The translations under genes were made by a program, and so were the position numbers. The notes beneath the pieces were generated by a model. The model did not search any database, was not told where the DNA came from, and was given only the letters and a program-made list of their open reading frames with translations. DNA of 64,000 nucleotides from Streptomyces sp. PsTaAH-137 (lineage in GTDB: Bacteria; Actinomycetota; Actinomycetes; Streptomycetales; Streptomycetaceae): contig NZ_QLLY01000011.1 in the NCBI RefSeq assembly GCF_003259365.1, positions 242,286 through 306,285 on the forward strand, written 5' to 3'. Shown in pieces: positions 32,894-41,753 of the stretch. How positions within the stretch are numbered: the stretch's first letter is position 1; the number at the start of each line of letters is the position of its first letter.

Positions 32894-34533
32894 TGACGGT
32901 CTCCCTCGTCGACCTGCTGGTTGTACGCGTCGTCGTGCGGCTTCTCGGCGGCCCCGTCGGCCTCGGCGTCCGGATCGGGCTTCAGCCCGTTCATGAACGC
33001 CTCGACCCACAGGCCGGGTTCGGGTTGCTCCGGCTCGTCGGGCTCGGGCTTGTGGTGCTCCGGCTCCACGGACGGGGTCGGGACGGGCGCTCCCCCGTAG
33101 CTCTGCGCCTCCGGCGGCGGCATGGAGAGATCGGGGTTGCGCGGGGTCACGATGATCTGGTTCTCGATGATCTTCGTGTCGACTTTCCTGCGGCGCTGCG
33201 GGAGCCCGTTGGCCCGCCATTCGGTGACCACCGGGACGTCGTCCTCCAGCGCGAGGAGCGGGGCGGAGGGACGCGGGCCCGTGGTGGGGCGGCGGGTCTT
33301 CTTCAGCCGCGGCTCTTCCTTGATCGGCACGCCGTTGTGGTCGACGCGCGGCACGGCGGTGGCGCCGATGCCGTGGGCGAGGCCGGGCGCGGGCTCGCTG
33401 CTCATCATGTCGCGCGGGACGACGAGCACGGCGCGGACGCCGCCGTACGCGGACTGGCGCAGCGAGATCTGCATGTCGTACATGGAGCACAGCCGGCCGA
33501 CGATCGACAGACCGAGGCGCGGGTTCTCGCCGAGGTCGTTGAGGTCGACGCCCGCCTTGGCGCGGTCCAGCATCCGCTCGACCCTGGCCCGCTGCTCCTC
33601 GCCGAGGCTGACGCCGCCGTCCTCGATCTCGATGGCGACGCCGGTCTGCACCTCGACCGCGGTGACGTGCACGCGGGTCTGCGGCGGCGAGTACCGGGTG
33701 GCGTTGTCGAGCAGTTCGGCGATGGCGTGGATCAGCGGCTCGACGGAGATGCCCTTGATGGCGATGTCGCAGATGGCGTGCAGGTCGATGCGCGGGTACT
33801 CCAGGATGCGCGACATGGCGCCGCGCATCACGCTGTAGAGCTTGACCGGCTTGGCCCACTGACGGCCCGGGCGGGCGCCGCCGAGGACGGTGACGGAGTC
33901 GGCGAGGCGGCCGATGAGGGCCGTGCCGTGGTCGATGCGCAGCAGGTCGTCGAAGACCTCGGGGTTGCGGCCGTGGTCCTCCTCCATCTCGCGGAGTTCC
34001 TGGGCCTGCTTGTGCACGATGGCCTGGACGCGGCGGGCGATGGAGACGAACGCGCGCTGGGCCGCGTCGTTCGCCGCCGCCTCGCGGTCGATCTCCTTGA
34101 GGCAGGCGCTGAGCAGCTCGCGCTCGCCGCGGGTGACGTCGCGGAAGGCCGGCTCGGAGTCGCAGGTGGTGCGGACCGCGTCCGCGGGGTTGTCGCCGAT
34201 GCGCAGCCGGTACAGCGCGTGCGGCAGCACCTCCTTGGCGACCCGCATCGTGCGGTGTTCCTGGTCGGCGATCCGGGTCTCCAACTCGGCGACGTGGCGG
34301 GCGTACTGGGTGCGCTGCTCCCGGACGATCCGGCCGCGGCGCACGGCCTCCGCCGCGACGGCCACCACGAGGAGCGTGCCGAGGGCGCCGCACAGGGCGA
34401 CGGCGAGCCGCGCGGGCTCGGTGACCAGGGCGACGGCCGCTCCGGTGGCGGCGGCCATGACCATCGCGGGCAGCAACAGCACGCGTGCGTACGGGACTTC
34501 TCGGCCACCGGGAGGCGATTGAACACTCACCAT
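32890..34533 (-). CDS. cvnA: Conservon sensor-kinase-like membrane protein CvnA
   Basis: 547 residues from ATG (34531-34533). It has two closely spaced N-terminal transmembrane helices (about 15-60), a coiled coil, and a histidine-kinase-type ATP domain with N-box AELLDNATRYSPP, G1 EIEDGGVSLGE and G2 RLGLSIVGRL. The last 170 residues are Pro/Glu-rich and disordered. No classical H-box is seen, as in other CvnA. It would anchor the CvnBCD complex and bind ATP. First gene of the operon, with its promoter in the 350-nt gap upstream. Confidence 0.94.
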   Translation of the reverse strand: MVSVQSPPGGREVPYARVLLLPAMVMAAATGAAVALVTEPARLAVALCGALGTLLVVAVAAEAVRRGRIVREQRTQYARHVAELETRIADQEHRTMRVAKEVLPHALYRLRIGDNPADAVRTTCDSEPAFRDVTRGERELLSACLKEIDREAAANDAAQRAFVSIARRVQAIVHKQAQELREMEEDHGRNPEVFDDLLRIDHGTALIGRLADSVTVLGGARPGRQWAKPVKLYSVMRGAMSRILEYPRIDLHAICDIAIKGISVEPLIHAIAELLDNATRYSPPQTRVHVTAVEVQTGVAIEIEDGGVSLGEEQRARVERMLDRAKAGVDLNDLGENPRLGLSIVGRLCSMYDMQISLRQSAYGGVRAVLVVPRDMMSSEPAPGLAHGIGATAVPRVDHNGVPIKEEPRLKKTRRPTTGPRPSAPLLALEDDVPVVTEWRANGLPQRRRKVDTKIIENQIIVTPRNPDLSMPPPEAQSYGGAPVPTPSVEPEHHKPEPDEPEQPEPGLWVEAFMNGLKPDPDAEADGAAEKPHDDAYNQQVDEGDRQ

Positions 34534-34833
34534 GTATGCCCTCTGAACGGTCGTGTCGGGGAAGTTTGCGACGGTTCGTCGTTTTTCTCGGTCTGCCGTT
34601 CCCTGGATCAATGCGAACCATCGACGCACACGGGAACAAGCGGCCGAATCCATCTCAACTCGGCGCGCTGCGGGCGAGCTTAGTCGCGCCGGATCATCGC
34701 CGGGTCATATTCCGCAAGGGCCTGAAATCGGCTCACCGAGAGGAATACACTCGCCCATTTACACGCTCAGCTTCCTTTCGCACACATGGAGTGAAGGCGT
34801 CCGCCCGTCCGAATCACCCGGCGCCGCACACGC
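34534..34833. other. Intergenic region upstream of the conservon
   Basis: About 300 nt without a supported gene. It should contain the cvnA promoter. It is less GC-rich than its surroundings (TTTGCGACGG, CATATTCCGC and similar), consistent with a regulatory region, but I cannot assign a clear -35/-10 or operator. Confidence 0.5.
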
Positions 34834-34867
34834 AAGAGGGCGCCGCCCCTCAGGACGGCGCCCTCTT
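34834..34867 (-). terminator. Terminator of the helicase gene
   Basis: A 12-bp perfect stem (AAGAGGGCGCCG and complement) with a 10-nt loop, 20 nt after the helicase stop on the minus strand. Confidence 0.8.
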
Positions 34868-34886
34868 CACCCGCTCACCGCGCTAC

Positions 34887-37694
34887 TCACCCGACGGACG
34901 AGTACGCCACCACCCCGCGCAGCACCGCGTCCACGGCCTTGCGGGCGTTGCGCGGCACGGTGGAGTCCCCCGTGGGCGCGGCCGCGGCGATCTGTCCCAG
35001 CACGTCGATCACCTGCTTGCACCAGCGGACGAAGTCGCCGGCCGGCATCTCCGCCTCCCGCAGCACCTCGTCGAGCCCCTTGCCCGAGGCCCACTGGTAG
35101 ACGGCCCAGGCGAACCCGAGGTCGGGCTCGCGCTGGCCGACGCCCTCCGCCTGGTTGATCCGGAAGTCCTCCTCCAGGGCGTCGAGCCGGCCCCAGATCC
35201 GCACCATCTCGCCGAGCGCGGCCTTCGCCTTGCCCGAGGGCACCTTGGGCGCGAGGGCGTCGTCGCCGACGCGCGCCTCGAACACCAACGCCGAGACGCA
35301 CGCGGCGAGTTCGGCCGGGTCGAGTCCTTCCCAGACGCCGTCCCGCAGGCACTCACTGGCGAGCAGATCGAGTTCGCCGTAGAGCCGCGCGAGCCGCTTG
35401 CCGTGCTCGGTGACCTCGTCGCCGCGGAGATAGTCCATCTCGGTCAGCAGCTTCACGATGCGGTCGAAGGTTCGCGCGATCGTGTTCGTCCGGCCCTCGA
35501 TGCGCCGCTCCAGCTGCACGGTGTCCCGGCGCAGCCGGTGATAGCGCTCGGCCCAGCGCGCGTGGTCCTCCCGCTCGTCGCAGCCGTGGCAGGGGTGGGC
35601 GCGCAGCTCGGAGCGGAGCCGGGCGATCTCCCGGTCGTCGGCGGCCGGGGCGCGGCCCTTCTTGTGCCGGTCGGGCACGATGTGCCCGGCCTTGGTCCGC
35701 AGCGCCGAGGCGAGGTCCCGCCGCGACTGCGGGGAGCGCGGATTGAACGACTTCGGGATCCGCATCCGCTCCAGCGCCTCCACCGGCACCGGGAAGTCGA
35801 TCGAGGCGAGCCGCTTGACCTGGCGCTCGGCGGTCAGCACCAGGGGGCGCGGGCCGTCGTGGTGCTCGAACCCGCGGTGCCCGTTGGACCGGCCGGCCGG
35901 GAGCCCCGGGTCGAGCACGAGCGCGAGGCCCGCGAACTTCCCCGTCGGCACATGGATGATGTCGCCCGGCTTGAGCTTCTCCAGCGCGGCGGCGGCCTGT
36001 ACCCGGCGCTGGGCGGCGCCCTGCTTGGCCAGCTCGGTCTCCCGGTCCTTGAGGTCGCGCCGCAGCCGCGCGTACTCCTCGAAGTCGCCCAGGTGGCAGG
36101 TCATCGAGGCCTTGTAGCCCTCGAGTCCCTCCTCGTTCTTCTGCACCTGCCGGGAGATCCCGACCACCGACTTGTCGGCCTGGAACTGCGCGAACGAGGT
36201 CTCCAGGAGTTCGCGCGAGCGGTGCCGCCCGAACTGCTCGACCAGATTGACCGCCATGTTGTACGACGGCTTGAAGCTGGAGCGCAGCGGATAGGTACGC
36301 GTACCGGCGAGGCCGGCCAGGTGCTCGGGGCTGAAGCCGCGCTGCCACAGCACCACGGCGTGGCCCTCGACGTCGATGCCGCGCCGACCGGCCCGCCCGG
36401 TCAGCTGGGTGTACTCACCCGGGGTGATGTCGGCGTGCTGCTCGCCGTTCCACTTCACGAGCTTCTCCAGGACCACGGACCGGGCCGGCATGTTGATGCC
36501 GAGCGCCAGGGTCTCCGTGGCGAAGACCGCCTTGACCAGTCCGCGGACGAACAGCTCTTCCACGACCTCCTTGAAGGTCGGCAGCATGCCCGCGTGGTGG
36601 GCGGCGATGCCCCGCTCCAGTCCTTCGAGCCACTCGTAGTAGCCGAGGACGTGCAGGTCCTCGTCCGGGATGGAGGCGGTGCGCTCCTCGACGATCTCCC
36701 GGACTCTGGCCCGCGCCTCCTCGTCGTTCAGCCGCAGGCCCGCGTAGAGGCACTGCTGCACGGCGGCCTCGCAGGCCGCGCGGCTGAAGATGAAGGTGAT
36801 CGCGGGCAGCAGCCCTTCCGAGTCGAGCCGCTCGATGACCTCCGGCCGTCCCGGCGTCCAGATCCGGGAACGCTGCCTGCGCTCCCGCTCCCGGTCCGCC
36901 TCCCGCATGTTCCGCCCGCGCTTGCGGTCCTGGTACGAGGGGCGGCTGGCCTCCATCCGCGCCATGCGCGTGAGGTCGGGGTTGACGGCCTTCTTGGCGC
37001 CCTCGCCCTCCTCGAAGAGGTCGTACATCCGGCGCCCGGCGAGCACGTGCTGGAACAGCGGTACGGGCCGGTGCTCGGAGACGATCACCTCGGTGTCGCC
37101 GCGCACGGTGTCGAGCCAGTCGCCGAACTCCTCGGCGTTCGACACCGTCGCCGACAGGGAGACCAGGGTGACCGACTCCTGGAGGTGGATGATCACCTCT
37201 TCCCATACGGCGCCGCGGAAGCGGTCGGAGAGGTAGTGCACCTCGTCCATGACCACATAGCCGAGATTGATCAGCGCCTGCGAGCCCGCGTACAGCATGT
37301 TCCGCAGCACTTCGGTGGTCATGACGACCACCGGAGCGTCGCTGTTCACGCTGTTGTCGCCGGTCAGCAGGCCGACCTTGTCCGCGCCGTAGCGCTTCGC
37401 GAGGTCCTGGTACTTCTGGTTCGACAGCGCCTTGATGGGTGTCGTGTAGAAGCACTTCTTGCCCTGCTGAAGGGCGAGGTGCACGGCGAACTCGCCGACG
37501 ATCGTCTTGCCTGAGCCGGTGGGCGCGGCCACCAGGACACCCTTGCCCGCCTCCAGTGCCTGACACGCCTCGATCTGGAAGGGGTCGAGACCGAAGTCGT
37601 ACATCTCGCGGAAGGAAGCTAGCGCGGTGGCCTGCTCGACGGCCCGCTTACGGGCTGCCGCGTACCGCTCGGCCGGTGAGAGGTCCTCTGTCAT
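34887..37694 (-). CDS. helY: Ski2/HelY-like DEVH-box RNA helicase
   Basis: 935 residues. Motif I is APTGSGKT (57-64), motif II DEVH (about 150-153), motif III SLSATVSN, and motif VI TGRAGRRGID. A KOW-like insert (KLKPGDIIHVPTGKFAG) and a C-terminal arch/DSHCT-type helical domain (TEHGKRLARLYGELDLLASE) follow, as in Mtr4/HelY. It probably unwinds structured RNA in decay or rRNA processing. ATG at 37692-37694. It is conserved in actinobacteria near tatAC and the proteasome genes. Confidence 0.94.
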   Translation of the reverse strand: MTEDLSPAERYAAARKRAVEQATALASFREMYDFGLDPFQIEACQALEAGKGVLVAAPTGSGKTIVGEFAVHLALQQGKKCFYTTPIKALSNQKYQDLAKRYGADKVGLLTGDNSVNSDAPVVVMTTEVLRNMLYAGSQALINLGYVVMDEVHYLSDRFRGAVWEEVIIHLQESVTLVSLSATVSNAEEFGDWLDTVRGDTEVIVSEHRPVPLFQHVLAGRRMYDLFEEGEGAKKAVNPDLTRMARMEASRPSYQDRKRGRNMREADRERERRQRSRIWTPGRPEVIERLDSEGLLPAITFIFSRAACEAAVQQCLYAGLRLNDEEARARVREIVEERTASIPDEDLHVLGYYEWLEGLERGIAAHHAGMLPTFKEVVEELFVRGLVKAVFATETLALGINMPARSVVLEKLVKWNGEQHADITPGEYTQLTGRAGRRGIDVEGHAVVLWQRGFSPEHLAGLAGTRTYPLRSSFKPSYNMAVNLVEQFGRHRSRELLETSFAQFQADKSVVGISRQVQKNEEGLEGYKASMTCHLGDFEEYARLRRDLKDRETELAKQGAAQRRVQAAAALEKLKPGDIIHVPTGKFAGLALVLDPGLPAGRSNGHRGFEHHDGPRPLVLTAERQVKRLASIDFPVPVEALERMRIPKSFNPRSPQSRRDLASALRTKAGHIVPDRHKKGRAPAADDREIARLRSELRAHPCHGCDEREDHARWAERYHRLRRDTVQLERRIEGRTNTIARTFDRIVKLLTEMDYLRGDEVTEHGKRLARLYGELDLLASECLRDGVWEGLDPAELAACVSALVFEARVGDDALAPKVPSGKAKAALGEMVRIWGRLDALEEDFRINQAEGVGQREPDLGFAWAVYQWASGKGLDEVLREAEMPAGDFVRWCKQVIDVLGQIAAAAPTGDSTVPRNARKAVDAVLRGVVAYSSVG

Positions 37695-37737
37695 CGTGCT
37701 TTCGAGCCTACCGGCCGCCACCGACAACGGACGATCA

Positions 37738-38628
37738 TTATCCGGTAAGGACCCGCACGGCTCCCGGCACGCACCGCGCCACCAGCGGCAGCGTCCCCAC
37801 GGGCTCGCCGTCCGCGTACCCCGTGACGGCGTCCGCGGCCAGCTCCACCCGTGCCGCCCGGAACACACTGACCACGGGATGCGTCAGATGCGTGCCCTTG
37901 TACACGCGCGGGAAGACCCGCAGCAGGGTCGCGCGCGAGCAGTCGCCGACGACGGTCACGTCGAAGAGCCCGTCGTCCATCGCCGCGTCGGCGCAGATCC
38001 GCATGCCACCGCCGTACGAGGTTCCGTTGCCGACGGCCACCAGCGTGGCGTCGATCTCGCGCACGGTGCCGTCGTCCAGCGTCAGCCGGAACCGCGTCGG
38101 CTTGAAGGCGGCCAGTTCGAGGGCGATCGCCAGGTCGTACTTGAAGCGGCCGAGGGGCAGCCGCATCCGGTTGCCGCGGTCGTTGACCCGGGAGTCGAAG
38201 CCGGAGGCGAGCACGGTGCCGAACCAGTGGTCGCCGATCCGGCCGAGGTCGATCTCCCGTATCCGCTCCTTCTTGAGCGCGTCCGCGACCAGCGCGCCCG
38301 CCACGGCCGGTTCGCGGATCGGGAGCCCGAGCGAGCGCGCGAAGTCGTTGCCGGTGCCGACCGCGACGACGCCGAGCGGCGTCCGGGTCCCGGCCACCGC
38401 CTGAAGGGCGAGATTCACCAGGCCGTCCCCGCCGACGGCGACCAGCGCTCCGGTTCCCTCCCGCACGGCGGCACGCGCGCGTGCCAGGGCATCGGGCGCG
38501 TCCTCGCCGATGACGCTCCGGACGGAGAACCCGGCGGCCCGCAACGCGGAAGCGGCCGGCTGCGCAGCACCTGCGCCCCGGCCGCGTCCCGCGGTGGGAT
38601 TGACGAAGAGGGTGATCTCACTGCTCAC
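37738..38628 (-). CDS. Diacylglycerol/lipid kinase
   Basis: 296 residues of the DAGK catalytic family. The nucleotide motif GGDGLVN follows the N-terminal FVNPTAGRGRG, and GTGNDFARSLG is the second signature. It phosphorylates diacylglycerol or a related lipid for phospholipid recycling. GTG start at 38626-38628. It is 42 nt after the tatC stop on the same strand, so the two may be co-transcribed. Confidence 0.93.
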   Translation of the reverse strand: MSSEITLFVNPTAGRGRGAGAAQPAASALRAAGFSVRSVIGEDAPDALARARAAVREGTGALVAVGGDGLVNLALQAVAGTRTPLGVVAVGTGNDFARSLGLPIREPAVAGALVADALKKERIREIDLGRIGDHWFGTVLASGFDSRVNDRGNRMRLPLGRFKYDLAIALELAAFKPTRFRLTLDDGTVREIDATLVAVGNGTSYGGGMRICADAAMDDGLFDVTVVGDCSRATLLRVFPRVYKGTHLTHPVVSVFRAARVELAADAVTGYADGEPVGTLPLVARCVPGAVRVLTG

Positions 38629-38670
38629 GGCCGGACCTTAACAACCGTCCCGTCGCGAACAGGAGTTGCC

Positions 38671-39621
38671 TCAGGTCACATCGTCGTAACCGTTGATCCG
38701 GTCCGTCGTCGTCTGCTCGGGCAGCGGGGTCCGGCTCGCGCTCACGCTCTCGACGCCGTCGACCCGCTCAGGGGTCAGGTCGAGGTCGGACGCCTCGTCG
38801 TCGTCGAGGTCCGCGTCCGGGTTGTTGCGCCGCCTGCGCTTGTCGTTGAGGAGCGAGAAGACGGTGGCGGCGAAGTACAGCACCCAGATGGGAGCGGCCA
38901 GGGCCAGCATCGACAGCGGGTCCGTGCTGGGCGTGGCGACCGCCGCGAAGACCGTGATGCCCATGATCATTCCGCGCCACCAGCCGAGCATCCGCTTGCC
39001 CGTGATGGCCCCGATGAGGTTGAGGAACACCAGCAGCAGCGGCAGCTCGAAGGAGAGGCCGAAGACGATCACCATGCGCGTCACGAGGTCGAGCAGGTCG
39101 TCCAGGGGCAGCAGGTTGGAGGCGTTGCCCGGCGTGAAGTCGATCAGGACCTTCGCCGTGGTGGGCAGAATCGCGTAGGCGAAGTAGGCGCCGCACAGGA
39201 ACAGGGGAACACCGGTGCCCACGAACCCGTAGGCGTACTTCTTCTCGTGCTTGTGCAGACCGGGCGCGATGAAGCCCCACAGCTGGTAGAGCCAGACCGG
39301 CGAGGCGAACACGATGCCCGCCATGAGGGAAATCTTCAGGGCCAGCGTGAACGGCGTCAGCAAGCCGTTGATGGTGATTTCCGCGCAGGGCTCGGTCTTG
39401 ACCTTCGACAGCTGCGAGAACGTCTGCTCGCAGCCGACCGAGTCAAGGATCGGCTTGGTGATCAGATCGACGATGTCCTTGTAGAAGAAGGCAGCGACGA
39501 TCGTGATGGCGACAACGGCGAGCAGCGCCTTCGCCAGCCGATTGCGAAGCTCACGCAGGTGATCCGCGAGCGGCATCCGCCCCTCGGGGTCCTTCTCCTG
39601 CTGGCGGGCAGTCTTGAGCAA
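38671..39621 (-). CDS. tatC: Sec-independent (Tat) translocase subunit TatC
   Basis: 316 residues with six transmembrane segments. The cytoplasmic N-terminus has RMPLADHLRELRNRL, the conserved signal-peptide docking region; later FIAPGLHKHEKKYAY and FGLSFELPL. TatC binds twin-arginine signal peptides. A TTG start (39619-39621) is used since homologues begin MLKxARxQEKDPEG. An acidic C-terminal tail of about 60 residues is present. It follows tatA with 61 nt between them; tatB is not in the window. Confidence 0.97.
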   Translation of the reverse strand: MLKTARQQEKDPEGRMPLADHLRELRNRLAKALLAVVAITIVAAFFYKDIVDLITKPILDSVGCEQTFSQLSKVKTEPCAEITINGLLTPFTLALKISLMAGIVFASPVWLYQLWGFIAPGLHKHEKKYAYGFVGTGVPLFLCGAYFAYAILPTTAKVLIDFTPGNASNLLPLDDLLDLVTRMVIVFGLSFELPLLLVFLNLIGAITGKRMLGWWRGMIMGITVFAAVATPSTDPLSMLALAAPIWVLYFAATVFSLLNDKRRRRNNPDADLDDDEASDLDLTPERVDGVESVSASRTPLPEQTTTDRINGYDDVT

Positions 39622-39682
39622 CCCACGTCCTCATCTCGTGCGGCAGGCCGCCGAGACGGGGCGGCCTTGGGTCAGCTCTTGT

Positions 39683-39976
39683 TCAGCTCTTCGTCGTGTT
39701 GGTCGGCTCGGTCACCGGACGCGAGCTGGTGACGTCGCCGGGCGCGGCCTGGATGGTGCGCGGGGCCTGGCCCTGCTCATCCTTGGCCGGCGGGTCCGAC
39801 GGAGCGGCCGCGTTGTTGCCACCCTCGCTCTTCATGGCCTTGGCCTCGCTCTTGAGGATGCGAGCGGACTTGCCGAGCGAGCGCGCCATGTCCGGGAGCT
39901 TCTTCGCCCCGAACAGCAGGAGGATGACCACGAGCAGGATGATCAACTCGGGGGCGCCGATCTTTCCACCGAACAT
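39683..39976 (-). CDS. tatA: Sec-independent (Tat) translocase subunit TatA
   Basis: 97 residues. One N-terminal helix (GAPELIILLVVILLLFGAKK) is followed by the amphipathic LPDMARSLGKSARILKSEAK and a disordered polar tail. TatA oligomers form the pore. ATG at 39974-39976 in the order tatA-tatC, the usual actinobacterial pair. Confidence 0.97.
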   Translation of the reverse strand: MFGGKIGAPELIILLVVILLLFGAKKLPDMARSLGKSARILKSEAKAMKSEGGNNAAAPSDPPAKDEQGQAPRTIQAAPGDVTSSRPVTEPTNTTKS

Positions 39977-40235
39977 ATGCGTTTACCTTCTCACTGAGGC
40001 GGCAGGGGCGGGACTGCCGGTACCCGGTCGGACTTCGGACGTGTGTCCGACCACCGTGCTGCCAGCGATCGTATCCCGTGGGGGTAAACAGGGGGCAATC
40101 CCTCTGCGTACTCCCCGTTGCGGCCCGCGCCTCACTCCTGGGTCGCGTTAAGGAGCGTACCCGGCCCACCCGGGCGCCCGACAGGTCACAGCGGTAAAGC
40201 GGTTTCCACAGGGACAACCTCGACGTCCCCGGATG

Positions 40236-40433
40236 TCAGACCGTGTCGCCGCCCGCCCGGGCCACACCGACCGCGGCCCGCTCCAGCTCCTCGGCGGCCC
40301 GGTTGATCTGCCGTGTGGTGTCCGCGACTTGGTTCCCCAGCCGCTCCGCCTCGATGAACACCTTCACCGCGAAGAAGGCGAGCACAGCAAGCCCCACGAA
40401 CCCCACGGCCACCGCCACCATCGCCCAGAACAT
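40236..40433 (-). CDS. Small single-pass membrane protein
   Basis: 65 residues: an N-terminal transmembrane helix (FWAMVAVAVGFVGLAVLAFF) then a short coiled-coil-like segment (LGNQVADTTRQINRAAEEL). It is DUF948-like in layout. Conserved next to tatA in Streptomyces as I recall; function unknown. A 259-nt gap to tatA holds no gene. Confidence 0.8.
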   Translation of the reverse strand: MFWAMVAVAVGFVGLAVLAFFAVKVFIEAERLGNQVADTTRQINRAAEELERAAVGVARAGGDTV

Positions 40434-40442
40434 GCGCCGAGC

Positions 40443-40724
40443 CTAGACGGTCTGGTGGAGACGGAGGGTGCGCACCCCGCCACCGGTAAGGAGTTCGACG
40501 ATCCGCTCACCGGCGGGCTTGCGCACCGCGGCCTCGCACTCGGGGCAGGTGAAGGAGTAGAAGGTGGTACGGCGGCTGCCGCCGATCGCCAACCGGATCG
40601 CGGCCGCGTCGAGTTCGAAGCTGGCACGGCAGTCCGGGCAGGCAGCCCGGAAGACGACGGCGGCCGGACCGTCGGTCACGGCGGACATCCGGGTGATTCC
40701 GGCCACATCCATCGTCCCGGTCAT
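40443..40724 (-). CDS. Small zinc-ribbon protein
   Basis: 93 residues. Two CxxC knuckles, CPDC and CPEC, are about 33 residues apart and could bind one zinc. The ATG at 40722-40724 has GAGGTGGGGGAA upstream; an internal ATG 12 nt on is possible. It lies 55 nt after pafC and 9 nt before the small membrane protein, suggesting one transcript. Function unknown. Confidence 0.85.
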   Translation of the reverse strand: MTGTMDVAGITRMSAVTDGPAAVVFRAACPDCRASFELDAAAIRLAIGGSRRTTFYSFTCPECEAAVRKPAGERIVELLTGGGVRTLRLHQTV

Positions 40725-40779
40725 TTCCCCCACCTCGTACCTTCCGTGCGTTCGAGCCGTTCGAGCCGATGCGGGCGGC

Positions 40780-41736
40780 TCACGCCGCCCCGTCGTACGC
40801 GGCCAGCGCCTCCCGGGCCGCGTCCCGCGCGCTGTCCGCGAGTTCGGCGGGGGCCACGATGTGCCCGTCCCGGCCGAGCCGCAGCGCGAGCCGGCGCAGC
40901 GACGAGGGGTCCGGCGTACGCAGCGTGATCCGCAGACCACCGTCCGCCAACTCCTCGGCGCTGTCGTGCGGGTAGTACTCGGCGACCCAGCGTCCGCCGG
41001 GCCCGACCTCGACGACGACCTCGGGGTCCTCGGCGGCCGGCTGCACCAGTCCCTCGGACAGGTCGCGGAGTTCGATCTCCGGCGGCGCCGACGCCTCGTC
41101 CAGGATCCTGATCTCGGCGACCCGGTCGAGCCGGAACGTGCGCCGCGCCTCCGACCTGCGGCACCACGCCTCCACGTAGGTGTGGCCGACGGAGACGAGC
41201 CGGATCGGGTCGATCTCGCGCTCGGTGACCTCGTCGCGCGCGGGCGAGTAGTAGCGGATCCACAGCCGGCGCCGCTCGGAGATCGCCCGGTCGACGTCGG
41301 CGAAGACGCCGCCCTCGGACTCGAAGGTGACGCTGAGCCGCGCGCTCGCTCCGGCCACTTCACCGGCCGCCGCCTCCAGCTTCGCGGTCGCCCGCAGCAG
41401 GGCGAGCCGGTCGCCCTCGCGCAGGCCGGGCAGCGTCGCCACCGCGCGGGCCGCCACGAGAAGGGCGGTCGCCTCGTCGGCGGAGATCCGCAGCGCGGCG
41501 GCGACGTCGTCGGGGTTGTGCCACCAGATGCGGTCGCCGTCGGTGTCGATGTCGAGGAGGTCACCGCCGCGGAAGCTCGTCCCGCACAGCGGCAGCACGT
41601 CCAGGTCGGAGATCAGCTCGTCCTGGGTGATGCCGAAGGCCCGGGCCACGTCCTCCACGCGCGCGCCGGGGCGCTCGCGCAGATACGTCACGAGGGACAG
41701 CATCCGCCGGGTCTGGTCGATGGCGTTGGCAGCCAT
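40780..41736 (-). CDS. pafC: WYL-domain transcriptional regulator PafC
   Basis: 318 residues. A degenerate N-terminal HTH (PGARVEDVARAFGITQDELISDLDVL) precedes a WYL domain (WIRYYSPARDEVTEREIDPIRL) and a C-terminal WCX domain. In mycobacteria PafC with PafB activates the LexA-independent DNA-damage response. ATG at 41734-41736. It is 17 nt after pafB. Confidence 0.94.
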   Translation of the reverse strand: MAANAIDQTRRMLSLVTYLRERPGARVEDVARAFGITQDELISDLDVLPLCGTSFRGGDLLDIDTDGDRIWWHNPDDVAAALRISADEATALLVAARAVATLPGLREGDRLALLRATAKLEAAAGEVAGASARLSVTFESEGGVFADVDRAISERRRLWIRYYSPARDEVTEREIDPIRLVSVGHTYVEAWCRRSEARRTFRLDRVAEIRILDEASAPPEIELRDLSEGLVQPAAEDPEVVVEVGPGGRWVAEYYPHDSAEELADGGLRITLRTPDPSSLRRLALRLGRDGHIVAPAELADSARDAAREALAAYDGAA

Positions 41737-41753
41737 GGTTCTCCGTACTCCCC

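Noticed and set aside
34485..37514. A 1009-codon open frame on the plus strand
   Set aside because: It is the antisense of the HelY-like helicase. The translation is Arg/Leu/Val/Gly-rich low complexity with no family motif; such frames arise from the GC-rich third positions of the real gene.
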